Source: an uncultured Ellagibacter sp.
GTDB taxonomy: Bacteria; Actinomycetota; Coriobacteriia; Coriobacteriales; Eggerthellaceae
Assembly: GCA_934663775.1 (NCBI GenBank)
Contig: CAKUKU010000012.1
Span: 1 to 54,107, forward strand
DNA length: 54,107 nt
Reading direction: 5' to 3'
Shown here: piece after piece, positions 17,880 to 25,886 of the stretch
Layout of the letters: every line of letters starts with the position of its first letter
How positions within the stretch are numbered: the stretch's first letter is position 1
The notes under the pieces: model-generated
Told to the model about the DNA's origin: nothing
Database searches by the model: none
What the model saw: the letters and a program-made list of their open reading frames with translations, nothing else
Translations under genes and position numbers: made by a program

Positions 17880-18395
17880 ATGGACATCACGCGACGCTGC
17901 GACTACGCATGTAGGATGCTGCGCGCCGCATATCGCAACGGCGAGGTGCGCATGTCGGTCTCGGAGCTCGCCGAGCGCGAGGGGATTCCCTACGCGTTCG
18001 CTCGAAGCATCCAGCATGACCTCACCAAATGCGGCTTCGTCAACACGACGCGCGGCGCCCATGGGGGGCTTTGCCTGGGTTGCGACCCGGCGACGGTGAC
18101 CGTGCGCGACGTGGTCGAGGCCGTGCAGGGCCCGGTGAGCGTGTCCGAGTGCGGCGCGGGAAGCGCGCCGTGCGGCCAGAGCGATACATGCGCCTATAAC
18201 AAAGTGTGGCGCGGCGCCGACCGCATCCTGAGCGATTACCTGGGTTCCATCACGCTCAAGGACCTCTTCGAGCTCGGCGGCGACCATCCGTCGGTGCGCG
18301 AGGCCTTAGGCGACTCCGACGACGGCTGCTCCGCGTGCACGGGCACGTTCGGGCTGGCGCTCGAAGGCGGCTGCCACGGCAAGGCATCCCGCTAG
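17880..18395 (+). CDS. Rrf2-family transcriptional regulator with Fe-S-type cysteines
   Basis: 171 aa. The N-terminal winged helix (1-80) has the Rrf2 pattern SVSELAEREGIPYAFARSI and a GAHGG wing. Cysteines C91, C98 and C104 form C-X6-C-X5-C, close to the cluster ligands of IscR/NsrR/RsrR, so an Fe-S or redox sensor is likely. The C-terminal tail adds C150, C153 and C165, which is unusual. It begins 14 bp after the AAA+-like gene and ends one base before the MutY-like gene, implying a three-gene operon that may link redox or nitrosative stress to base-excision repair. Confidence 0.85.
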   Translation: MDITRRCDYACRMLRAAYRNGEVRMSVSELAEREGIPYAFARSIQHDLTKCGFVNTTRGAHGGLCLGCDPATVTVRDVVEAVQGPVSVSECGAGSAPCGQSDTCAYNKVWRGADRILSDYLGSITLKDLFELGGDHPSVREALGDSDDGCSACTGTFGLALEGGCHGKASR

Positions 18396-18396
18396 C

Positions 18397-19275
18397 ATGG
18401 CGCGCCCCTCGAACCGCCCGCCCGCCTGGCCCGATGACGCCCCCTCCCTGGGGGCGTTCGTTTCGCATGTGCGCGAAGAGGGAAAGCTCCTCTGGCGCGA
18501 CTTGCCCTGGCGCAACGTCGACGACGCGTACGCGGTGCTCGTGTCCGAAGTCATGCTGCAGCAAACCCAGGTCAAGCGCGTGCTCGGCAGGTGGGAGCGC
18601 TTCCTTGCGAAGTTCCCCACGCCCGATGCGCTCGCCGCCGCGGCGACCTCCGACGTGGTCGCCGAGTGGCAGGGGCTCGGCTACAACCGCCGTGCGCTCG
18701 CGCTCAAGCTGGCCTGCGAGGCCTGCTCGGCCGACTACGCGGGCTCGCTTCCGCTCACGGCCGAGGAGCTCGAGAAGCTGCCCGGCATCGGGCCCGCCAC
18801 CGCGGCGGGCGTGGTGGCGTTCGCCTACGATAAGCCGGCGCTCTACCTGGAGACGAACGTGCGCACCGTCTTCCTCCACGACGTTTTCCCCGACCGCGAG
18901 GGCGTGAAGGACAAGGAAATCGCCCCGCTCGTCGCGGCTTCGTGCCCCGACGAGGACGTGCGCGGCTGGTACTACGCGCTGCTCGACTACGGCGCGCACC
19001 TCAAGGCGACGGTTGCGAACCCGTCGCGCCGGAGCGCGCACTACACCCGCCAGAGCACGTTCGAGGGCTCGCGGCGCCAGAAGCGCGCCGAGGTGGTGCG
19101 AATCGTGCTCGCGGCCGAGGGCGCGGTCCCGCTCGAAGAAGTCCATAAGCTTCTCAACCGCTTCGAGCGCGAACACGGGCGCGACGGCGTCGGCGACGAG
19201 CTGTTCGCATCGATCGTGGCCGACCTTTCCCGGGAAGGGTTTTTCGCCGTCGAAGGCGGCGTCGCGTCCGCATAG
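18397..19275 (+). CDS. MutY-like HhH-GPD DNA glycosylase, divergent
   Basis: 292 aa. The MutY-type glutamate motif EVMLQQTQV (E51) and helix-hairpin-helix LPGIGPATAAGVV (about 128-140) are present. Two departures are clear. The catalytic Asp of MutY (VDGNV) is Glu (LETNV, E152), and no four-cysteine Fe-S loop follows DYGAHLKATVANPSRRSAHY. The C-terminal NUDIX-like domain that reads 8-oxoG is replaced by a short winged-helix-like tail. Adenine excision opposite 8-oxoG is possible but unproven. It starts one base after the Rrf2 stop. Confidence 0.75.
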   Translation: MARPSNRPPAWPDDAPSLGAFVSHVREEGKLLWRDLPWRNVDDAYAVLVSEVMLQQTQVKRVLGRWERFLAKFPTPDALAAAATSDVVAEWQGLGYNRRALALKLACEACSADYAGSLPLTAEELEKLPGIGPATAAGVVAFAYDKPALYLETNVRTVFLHDVFPDREGVKDKEIAPLVAASCPDEDVRGWYYALLDYGAHLKATVANPSRRSAHYTRQSTFEGSRRQKRAEVVRIVLAAEGAVPLEEVHKLLNRFEREHGRDGVGDELFASIVADLSREGFFAVEGGVASA

Positions 19276-19286
19276 CGGCCGGCCTA

Positions 19287-19295
19287 TGGTAGAAT
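19287..19295 (+). promoter_or_regulatory. Extended -10 promoter of the mntP leader
   Basis: TGG followed by TAGAAT (19290-19295). It would start a transcript at about 19302, exactly where the riboswitch aptamer begins. Confidence 0.55.
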
Positions 19296-19303
19296 GGCCG
19301 AAT

Positions 19304-19449
19304 CCGTGGGGGAGTAGTCGGCGCCGAATGTGCGCGGCTTGGCCAACATGCTGCTCGTTCGAGCTGGTCAAGCCTTAATCGACAAGACTCGCGGTGTGAC
19401 GCTCGTCGCACCGCGCTTTCCGTATGCCGGCGTGCGAGCCGGTTTTTTT
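19304..19449 (+). promoter_or_regulatory. yybP-ykoY manganese riboswitch with terminator platform
   Basis: The aptamer has the conserved GGGGAGTAG (19309-19317) and the GACAAGACT segment (from 19381). P1 is CCGTG (19304-19308) with CGCGG (19390-19394). A competing hairpin 19391-19401/19404-19414 uses the 3' side of P1. A terminator CCGGC/GCCGG (19427-19431/19438-19442) with seven T (19443-19449) follows. CGCAC (about 19407-19411) can also pair with GTGCG (19432-19436), breaking the terminator. Mn2+ binding should stabilise P1 and switch mntP on, as known for this riboswitch class. Confidence 0.85.
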
Positions 19450-19501
19450 ATGCCCGGAAGCGGGGGCTTCGGGCACGCATCAAGACGAGAGGATTTCGCA
19501 C

Positions 19502-20083
19502 ATGGGCTTCATCGAGCTGTTTTTGGTCGGCGTCGGGCTGTCGATGGACGCGTTCGCCGTGTCCATCTGCAAGGGGCTGGGGATGAATCGCCTGAACATG
19601 AAGCAGGCGCTCGTGATCGGCCTGTTCTTCGGGGGGTTCCAGGCGCTTATGCCCTTTATCGGGTGGGCGCTCGGGTCGCAGTTCCAAGACCTTATTTCGC
19701 CGATCGACCACTGGGTCGCCTTCATCCTGCTCGCCATCATCGGCGGCAAGATGCTCTTCGACGCCTTCCGCGAAGACGACGAGGAGGAGGCGGCTGACCC
19801 GAAAGATGCGAGGCTCGACCTTAAAGAGCTGCTCATGCTGGCCATTGCGACGAGCATCGACGCGCTTGCCGTGGGCATCACCTTCGCGTTTTTGGGCGTG
19901 AACATCGTTTGGGCAATCGCGATTATCGGCGTGACGACGTTCGTCCTTTCCCTGGTGGGCGTTGGCGTGGGGCATGTCTTCGGCGCGCGCTACGAGAAGG
20001 GTGCGACAATCGCGGGCGGCATCGTGCTCATCTTAATCGGCTGCAAGATTCTTCTCGAACATTTGGGAATTGTGACGTTCTAG
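19502..20083 (+). CDS. mntP: Manganese efflux pump MntP
   Basis: 193-aa inner-membrane protein (DUF204) with six hydrophobic segments in two homologous halves and a charged central loop (about 90-108). Conserved acidic residues are D16 in SMDAFAVSICKG and D120 in TSIDALAVGITFAF, the positions needed for Mn2+ export in E. coli MntP. The ATG at 19502 has AGAGGA eight bases upstream. The yybP-ykoY riboswitch directly in front supports manganese as substrate. It ends facing pheA, with a family A repeat between them. Confidence 0.93.
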   Translation: MGFIELFLVGVGLSMDAFAVSICKGLGMNRLNMKQALVIGLFFGGFQALMPFIGWALGSQFQDLISPIDHWVAFILLAIIGGKMLFDAFREDDEEEAADPKDARLDLKELLMLAIATSIDALAVGITFAFLGVNIVWAIAIIGVTTFVLSLVGVGVGHVFGARYEKGATIAGGIVLILIGCKILLEHLGIVTF

Positions 20084-20167
20084 CTCCAGGCGCCACAGCT
20101 TGTGGGCCTTGACGCTGCAGCCCGCAGCCCGCAGCCGCAGGGCCTTCTTCTTGAAAAACGGTTCGCC

Positions 20168-20321
20168 GTGGACAAAAAATGCCGAAATGTGAGTCAATCT
20201 GGGTGAAGCGTCGTCCACCTTGCATACTCGTCGATTTACGACCAGGGCTTTCTCGGCAAAAGCAATTATGGCAAGCGCTTGGGGAGCTATATCGACTCAC
20301 ATATCGGCGTTTTTTGTCCAC
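20168..20321. repeat. Family A inverted-end repeat, copy 1
   Basis: The 28-bp ends 20168-20195 and 20294-20321 are inverted copies with two mismatches (left starts GTGGACAAAAAATGCC). Element length is 154 bp. Homology with copy 2 extends left to about 20143 (CCTTCTTC...GAAAAAC). It lies between the convergent mntP and pheA, where it could also act as a terminator. No coding capacity. Confidence 0.75.
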
Positions 20322-20354
20322 GATAGGAGGAAATCGGGAAAGAACGCTCGCTTG

Positions 20355-21206
20355 CTACCCGATGGGGTAGCTGCCGAGCACCTTCACCTCTCGAAGCTTC
20401 AGGCGCAGGCAGTTCAAGGCTGTCTGGATGTTGGGGTCTGCGGCGTTGCCTTCGAACTCGATGAAGAACATGTAGTCGCCGAGCGCCTGCTTGGTCGGGC
20501 GCGATTGGATAAGCGACAGGTTCACGCCCGCGTAGGCGAATTCCGACAGGATCATGTTCAGCGTGCCCGCGCGGTCGACGTTCAGGAAGAGCACGACTGA
20601 GGTCTTGTACTTCGACCCGGTGAACACGGGCGCATGGCCCTGACGGCCGATGAGCGCAAAGACCGTCTGGTTGCCGAAGTGATCCTCGATGTCGTGGGCG
20701 TAAACCTTCGCGCCGTGGGTTTCCGCGGCGAAGGCGTTCGCGATGCCCGCCGTATGGATATCGGCTGCCGCGAGGCGCGCGCTCTCGGCAGTGGACGATG
20801 TGGTCACGGTCGTGCGGCCAGGGAGCTTCTCCGCCATGAAGCGGCGGCATTGGGCGAGCCCCTGCGCATGGGACGCCACGGTGGTGATGTCCTCGAGCTT
20901 GGCGTCGGGGTTCACGACGAGGCAGTGGTGGATATCGACGACTTCTTCCCCCAAGATAACGGAGGTGCTTTTCAGCGCGAAACCGTCGAGCGTGGCGGTA
21001 ACCGGCCCCTCGATGGAGTTCTCCTTCGCGACGACACCGAACTCGCAGCGGCCGCGGTCGACGCAATCGAAGACCTCGTCGAAGGAGGTGCACTCGATAA
21101 AGTCGGGGCTCTCGATGCCGAGGCGCTTTGCGAAGGCGAGCGTCGCCTCGTGAGAATACGTGCCGGTTGGGCCGAGGAATGCGATGGTGTTGTCGGGCGA
21201 TTTCAT
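20355..21206 (-). CDS. pheA: Prephenate dehydratase
   Basis: 283-aa monofunctional enzyme making phenylpyruvate from prephenate for phenylalanine synthesis. The catalytic PDT domain (1-185) begins AFLGPTGTYSHEA and has KENSIEGPV (61-69). The C-terminal ACT domain (about 200-283), with SRP at 235-237, should bind phenylalanine for feedback control. The usual catalytic TRF triad reads T181-V182-F183 here, so the arginine is replaced. AAGGAG lies ten bases before the ATG at 21206. It is a single-gene unit divergent from the hydrogenase locus. Confidence 0.92.
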   Translation of the reverse strand: MKSPDNTIAFLGPTGTYSHEATLAFAKRLGIESPDFIECTSFDEVFDCVDRGRCEFGVVAKENSIEGPVTATLDGFALKSTSVILGEEVVDIHHCLVVNPDAKLEDITTVASHAQGLAQCRRFMAEKLPGRTTVTTSSTAESARLAAADIHTAGIANAFAAETHGAKVYAHDIEDHFGNQTVFALIGRQGHAPVFTGSKYKTSVVLFLNVDRAGTLNMILSEFAYAGVNLSLIQSRPTKQALGDYMFFIEFEGNAADPNIQTALNCLRLKLREVKVLGSYPIG

Positions 21207-21355
21207 AGGTGGGCAACTCCTTGGATGCGGTTTTCACGTGCGCGAACATTGTAGCGGTCGCATTCGATAGGGGGCGATATTCCCCGAAAAAGTCTTTGAA
21301 TGGGGCGTCTTCCCAATGCGCAATCTTTGAGCCGTGTTATTTCGCTTGCTGATTC

Positions 21356-21431
21356 TTGGTTTAACCATCCGATACGCAATACAATGCTTGAGCAGGCACA
21401 ATTGGTGTTACATTGCTAAATTAGCGTAACA
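21356..21431 (+). promoter_or_regulatory. Hydrogenase promoter and candidate operator
   Basis: The 391-bp gap 21207-21597 holds regulatory DNA. TTGGTT (21356-21361), an 18-bp spacer and TACAAT (21380-21385) make a promoter. Just downstream is an inverted repeat TGTTAC (21406-21411)/GTAACA (21426-21431) enclosing the palindrome GCTAAATTAGC (21415-21425). A third GTAACATT is at 21477-21484, next to a second TACAAT (21492-21497). The arrangement suggests a dimeric regulator, identity unknown, controlling the hydrogenase, with a leader of about 200 nt. Confidence 0.5.
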
Positions 21432-21597
21432 TTTTCGGTACAAGCGCGTGTTTTTTCGTCCCTTCGTGTTTATCCCGTAACATTACATGCATACAATGGC
21501 TAAGTTTTATACAAGGAACGTTCGCGCATGCACGGATCGGTATGCGCGGGCACTCCGTAATCGATTCTTGAGAGAGAGAAAAAGAGGAGGTGTGCAC

Positions 21598-22923
21598 ATG
21601 GTAAACGAAGCTACTGCTTCCGAGTTCTCCAGCATGCTTGAAGCGCGGGGGGTCACGCGACGCAGCTTTATGAAGCTTTGCGGTACGATCGCGGTCGCAG
21701 CAGGACTTTCCGAGCTCGCGGCTCCGCGCGTTGCTTCTGCATTGGAAAACTCCGTTATCGGTGCAACTAAGGGAAACCTGTATCCTGTCATCTGGATCGA
21801 GGGCGCGTCGTGCACAGGCTGCACGGAGTCCTTCGCTCAGGTTGAGACTCCCGATCCGGCAGAGGTCGTGCTCGAGCTTCTGTCGCTCAACTACTCCGAG
21901 ACGCTTTCCGCGGCGGCCGGTTGGTCGATGGAGGAAGCCAAGGAGCAGACGATCGAATCCGGCAACTACGTTCTCGTGTACGAGGGCGCTGTGCTCGAGG
22001 GCTGGGGCGGCCAGGCGCTTCGCGTCGCCGACAAGCCCGGCACCGAGCATCTGATCGAGGCTGCCAAGAACGCGAAGACGGTTGTCGCGCTCGGCTCTTG
22101 CGCCGTGAACGGCGGCTGGATGGGCGCTCACCCGAACTCCTCCGATGCGCTCGGCGTCGAGCAGTTCCTGAAGAAGTCCGGCATCGAGGTTCCCGTTGTG
22201 AACATCCCCGGCTGCCCGGCAAATCCCGAGTGGCTCGTTTCCGTGCTCGTCGACGTGATCATGCTCGACAGCAAGCAGCTTAAGCTCACGAGCGACAACA
22301 AGCCCGAGGGCATCTTCGGCCAGACCATCCATGACAACTGCGAGCGCCGCGGCCACTTTGAGAACGGCGAGTTCGTCTACAAGTTCGGCTCCGAGGAAGA
22401 GGCCAAGGGTTACTGCCTCTATCCGCTCGGCTGCCGCGGTCCGCAGACGAAGTCCACGTGCGGCATCACGATGTGGAACAACCGCCGCAGCTGGTGCGTG
22501 CAGGCTGGTTCTCCCTGCATCGGCTGCTGCGAGGCGAACCCCAACGATCCGGGCGACAACTGGGTCGAGGTGAACACCCCGTTCTACAAGCGCCATCGCG
22601 ACCTTCGCATTGGCGACTGGATGGTTCAGCCTGGCACGATCGCCCTCACGCTCACCGGCCTCGTTGCCGCAGCGCTCGTCGTGCACGGCTTCGGCATGAA
22701 GGCCACCGGACGTATGGACGGCGGCGCGGACTTCGAGACCATCCGCAAGTGGGATAAGGATCACCCCGAGAACTCCATCGGCACCTACGACCTTACCGAC
22801 GAGGAAAAGGCGCAGGCTTGCAAGGAGAATTCCGGCAACCTCAGCCAGAAAGAGCGCCTCTACGACACCATCGGCGTTCGTCCCGACCTGAAGAAAAACG
22901 ATACGGAAGGAGGTCAGGAGTAA
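21598..22923 (+). CDS. hyaA: [NiFe] hydrogenase small subunit
   Basis: 441-aa electron-transfer subunit of a membrane-bound uptake hydrogenase, exported with its partner by Tat. The twin-arginine signal is TRRSFMK (RR at 21-22), followed by a hydrophobic stretch and ASA. Proximal-cluster cysteines start at EGASCTGCTE (C72, C75). Later cysteines (CPANP, CLYPLGCRGP, CIGCCEANP) supply the other clusters. A C-terminal hydrophobic anchor (GTIALTLTGLVAAALVV) is present. The ATG at 21598 follows GAGGAGGT. First gene of the hydrogenase operon; it should oxidise H2 and pass electrons through the cytochrome b subunit to quinone. Confidence 0.95.
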   Translation: MVNEATASEFSSMLEARGVTRRSFMKLCGTIAVAAGLSELAAPRVASALENSVIGATKGNLYPVIWIEGASCTGCTESFAQVETPDPAEVVLELLSLNYSETLSAAAGWSMEEAKEQTIESGNYVLVYEGAVLEGWGGQALRVADKPGTEHLIEAAKNAKTVVALGSCAVNGGWMGAHPNSSDALGVEQFLKKSGIEVPVVNIPGCPANPEWLVSVLVDVIMLDSKQLKLTSDNKPEGIFGQTIHDNCERRGHFENGEFVYKFGSEEEAKGYCLYPLGCRGPQTKSTCGITMWNNRRSWCVQAGSPCIGCCEANPNDPGDNWVEVNTPFYKRHRDLRIGDWMVQPGTIALTLTGLVAAALVVHGFGMKATGRMDGGADFETIRKWDKDHPENSIGTYDLTDEEKAQACKENSGNLSQKERLYDTIGVRPDLKKNDTEGGQE

Positions 22924-24588
22924 ATGACCCGTTCTATCATTGACCCGATTACCCGTATCGAAGGCCATCTCCGCGTCGAGATGGAAGTCGAGAACGGCAA
23001 GGTCTCCGATGCGTGGGTCTCGGGTGGCTGCTTCCGCGGCATGGAGCTCGTCGTGAAGGACCGCACTCCCGAGGATGCGGCTCAGATCGTCGAGCGCATC
23101 TGCGGCGTTTGCCCGGTTTCCCATGCTCACGCCTCCTCGATCGCCGCTGAGAAGGCTTACGGCATCGAGATCTCCAATAACGCGCGCATCATCCGCAACC
23201 TGATCGAGGGCGCCCAGTTCCTGCACAGCCACATCCTGTGGTTCTACAACCTGGCCGGCCTTGACTACGTGAACCCGCTGAACGCTCTGAAGGCGAACGT
23301 CGGCGACGCGTACGACCTGGCAGCTGCCCAGGGTTGCGCCACCGCAAGCGACATGTACGCCCTAAAGGAGCGTCTCTCCAAGTTCGCCGACAACGGTCAA
23401 CTGTCCATCTTCTCGGGCAACTGGTTCGATGCCGAGGACGGCACGGGCTACAAGCTTCCCGCGGAACTCGACCTCATCCTCACTGCGCACTATCTTGAGG
23501 CGCTCAAGATGCAGGCGAAGGCTTCCGAGATCGCGGCTCTGCTCGGCGGCAAGATGCCCCACGTCATGACCATCGTTCCTGGCGGCACCGCGTTTGTCCC
23601 GACTTCGAGCAAGCTCGATGACCTGAAGTACCTCGTCGATGAGCTGTACAACTGGGTCGAAGCGACCATGCTTCCCGACGTACTCGCCTTGGCGCCGTAC
23701 TACACGGACGCTCTCAACTGGGGCAAGGGCTGCGGTCGCTACATCGCTTGGGGCGTGTTCGAGAACAAGAGCATGCTTTTGAACGAGCGCTACATGCCGG
23801 CAGGCGTTCTGCAGGACGGCTTCAAGCTCGAGGATGTTGACACCTCGAAGATCGCCGAGTACGTGGGCCATTCCTGGTACAAGGGCGATGCAACCCGTCA
23901 GTCTCCTGACTACACCACCGAGCCCGAGTACACCGAGTACTACAAGGACGGTTCGGACACGGTCAACGACCGCTACTCCTGGGTCAAGTGCCCGGGTTAC
24001 GACGGCAAGCCGATGGAGGCGGGCTCGCTTTCCCGTATCCTCGTTGCCTACAAGCGCAACGTGCCCTTCATCGTGAAGCATGTCGACGCGGTGCTCGAGG
24101 CGCTCGGCGCGCCAGGCAACCTGAACGCGCTCGGCTCCACGCTCGGCCGCACCGGCATCCGTCAGGTCGAGACGCTCTACATCGCCAGCCTCATGAAGGA
24201 ATGGGTCGACGAGCTCATCGAGGCCGTGAAGAGCGGCGACAGCGAGTACTTCCGCGAGCCCGCACGCATCTCCGGCGAGGGCGAGGGTCTCTGGGAGGCA
24301 CCTCGTGGCGCACTCTACCATGCCGAGAAGGTCGAAAACGGCCGCATCCAGGGCTACCAGATCATCATTCCGTCCACGTGGAACCTCGCTCCTCACAACG
24401 AAAAGGGCGAGTACGGCCCGCTCGAGCAGGCGCTCATCGGCGTGCCGGTCGGCGACATCAAGAAGCCGATCAACGCGCTGCGTACCGTTCATAGCTTCGA
24501 TCCCTGCACCGCTTGCGCCGTGCATGTGACCGAGCCTGCCACGGGCAAGCATTTTGAAACCGTTACGAGCCCTTGGGGGGTGAAGTAG
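22924..24588 (+). CDS. hyaB: [NiFe] hydrogenase large subunit
   Basis: 554-aa catalytic subunit carrying the NiFe(CN)2CO site. The N-terminal ligand motif is RICGVC (C60, C63) with the downstream histidine; the C-terminal motif is DPCTACAVH (C528, C531, H534). About 20 residues follow H534 and should be removed by the maturation protease encoded downstream after nickel insertion. The start codon directly follows the small-subunit stop, with an AGGAG site inside the upstream gene, indicating tight coupling. It has no signal of its own and is co-exported with the small subunit. Confidence 0.96.
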   Translation: MTRSIIDPITRIEGHLRVEMEVENGKVSDAWVSGGCFRGMELVVKDRTPEDAAQIVERICGVCPVSHAHASSIAAEKAYGIEISNNARIIRNLIEGAQFLHSHILWFYNLAGLDYVNPLNALKANVGDAYDLAAAQGCATASDMYALKERLSKFADNGQLSIFSGNWFDAEDGTGYKLPAELDLILTAHYLEALKMQAKASEIAALLGGKMPHVMTIVPGGTAFVPTSSKLDDLKYLVDELYNWVEATMLPDVLALAPYYTDALNWGKGCGRYIAWGVFENKSMLLNERYMPAGVLQDGFKLEDVDTSKIAEYVGHSWYKGDATRQSPDYTTEPEYTEYYKDGSDTVNDRYSWVKCPGYDGKPMEAGSLSRILVAYKRNVPFIVKHVDAVLEALGAPGNLNALGSTLGRTGIRQVETLYIASLMKEWVDELIEAVKSGDSEYFREPARISGEGEGLWEAPRGALYHAEKVENGRIQGYQIIIPSTWNLAPHNEKGEYGPLEQALIGVPVGDIKKPINALRTVHSFDPCTACAVHVTEPATGKHFETVTSPWGVK

Positions 24589-24589
24589 G

Positions 24590-25288
24590 ATGGCACATCT
24601 TGCACATTACCGTGAGGCGCATCCTCTCGTTTTCGTCATCACCCACTGGATCAACCTTATCGCGATGATCGTCCTGATCGTCACCGGTTTCTGCATCCAT
24701 TTCCCGTTCTGGCCCTATTTCGAGAGCCTGGCGCGCGGCATGCACGTGTTCTTCGGATTCGTGATTTTCCTGAACTGCGTGTTCCGCATCATCGCCGCGT
24801 TCTTCGTGAAGACGGCGCCGACGGGCGGCACGCGCAAGCAGGTCACCGACTACAAGACCTGGCTGCCGCAGAAGGATAACCGCCATCAGGGCCTTATCTG
24901 GATCAAGTACTACCTGTTCCTGAAGAAGGACCATCCGCTGGGAGCTAAGCTTGGCGTTCCTCAGAAGATTTCCTACCTGTTCATTCCGGTGCTCATCATC
25001 GTGATGTTCTACACCGGCATGTGCCTGTGGGTGCCGACGATGAACCTGCCGTTCTTCGCTGCTGGCACGACCCTCGTTGGCGGTCTTATGTCGATGCGCA
25101 TCATCCACTACTTCATGATGTACATCTTCATCATCTTCATGTTCATCCATGTTTACCTGGCGAACATCGAAGGCATTGCCCCGACCAAGCTCATGTTCCT
25201 TTGGAAAGAGCATGGCGGACTGGTGTACGACCCCGATACCCACACCATCGTGGGCGAGGACGACCTCGGCGAGTCCGAGAAGCACTAG
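24590..25288 (+). CDS. hyaC: Hydrogenase cytochrome b subunit
   Basis: 232-aa integral membrane diheme cytochrome b of the HyaC/HupC type. Four hydrophobic helices are seen, with histidines in or next to them: VITHWINL, GMHVFFGF, RIIHYFMMY and FIHVYLAN. These are the expected heme ligands. It anchors the hydrogenase at the outer face and passes electrons to menaquinone. It starts one base after the large-subunit stop. A strong terminator follows, separating the three structural genes from the membrane hypothetical and the protease. Confidence 0.93.
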   Translation: MAHLAHYREAHPLVFVITHWINLIAMIVLIVTGFCIHFPFWPYFESLARGMHVFFGFVIFLNCVFRIIAAFFVKTAPTGGTRKQVTDYKTWLPQKDNRHQGLIWIKYYLFLKKDHPLGAKLGVPQKISYLFIPVLIIVMFYTGMCLWVPTMNLPFFAAGTTLVGGLMSMRIIHYFMMYIFIIFMFIHVYLANIEGIAPTKLMFLWKEHGGLVYDPDTHTIVGEDDLGESEKH

Positions 25289-25302
25289 GCGTTTGCGTCG
25301 TG

Positions 25303-25335
25303 AAGGAGCCCGCCGTCAAAAGCGGGCTCCTTTTA
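25303..25335 (+). terminator. Terminator after the hydrogenase structural genes
   Basis: AAGGAGCCCGC (25303-25313) pairs perfectly with GCGGGCTCCTT (25322-25332), followed by TTTTAT. Confidence 0.85.
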
Positions 25336-25352
25336 TCTTCGCAGCTTGCAGG

Positions 25353-25384
25353 CGATGCGCGCACTATTTGCAGCGCGCGCATCG
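25353..25384 (+). other. Strong GC hairpin downstream of the terminator
   Basis: CGATGCGCGC (25353-25362) and GCGCGCATCG (25375-25384) form a perfect 10-bp stem with a 12-nt loop and no T-tract. It could stabilise an mRNA end or be an operator for the next gene. Confidence 0.4.
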
Positions 25385-25450
25385 AGGCATATGCTGCAAC
25401 TTGCAATCCCATCGTTTCGAAACCGACGTTGAAGAGAGGTGCGCGTCATC

Positions 25451-25882
25451 GTGGCACGTGAGCTCACTGATGAGGAAATTGCCCGCGAAGAGAAGTTCCT
25501 GAAGGGCGTTCCGCGCGTGAACATTGGCGCGCTTTTCTTACCGCCCATCTGGGGGCCGGCGCATGGCATGTGGGCGTCTATCCTGTTCTACCCCATCTGG
25601 CTTTTCGCCGACAACACCTTTTACGCGGCTTTTGCAACTCGAAGTGCGCTCTCCATCGTCTTCGCGGTGATCGTGTTCGTGCTTCTGACCGCGGCGACGG
25701 TGGCCTTCTCCATCGTGAGCCAGCCGTTTGCGGCACACCGCGCGGCCGAGCACGGCGTCTCGCGCGCGAAGTATCTCTCTCGCCAGCGCATCTGGGCCGT
25801 CGTCTCCGTTCTTGTGGGTTGCGCGATGATTGCTGCCGCCACCTACTACAACCTTGCCATCCGTCCGGGATTGGGGGCTTAA
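25451..25882 (+). CDS. Hypothetical membrane protein in the hydrogenase locus
   Basis: About 143 aa with a short acidic cytosolic start (ELTDEEIAREEKFLKGVPR) and the conserved-looking segment IGALFLPPIWGPAHGMW. Three hydrophobic helices follow (near residues 30-50, 58-82 and 112-132) with a basic loop between. I do not recognise the family. The start is uncertain: GTG 25451 has AGAGG at better spacing than GTG 25439. It lies four bases before the hydrogenase protease gene, so a role in hydrogenase assembly or membrane attachment is possible but only by context. Confidence 0.65.
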   Translation: MARELTDEEIAREEKFLKGVPRVNIGALFLPPIWGPAHGMWASILFYPIWLFADNTFYAAFATRSALSIVFAVIVFVLLTAATVAFSIVSQPFAAHRAAEHGVSRAKYLSRQRIWAVVSVLVGCAMIAAATYYNLAIRPGLGA

Positions 25883-25886
25883 GCGC

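Noticed and set aside
21421..23232. A 603-codon minus-strand open frame
   Set aside because: Antisense to the hydrogenase subunits, which have all cofactor motifs.
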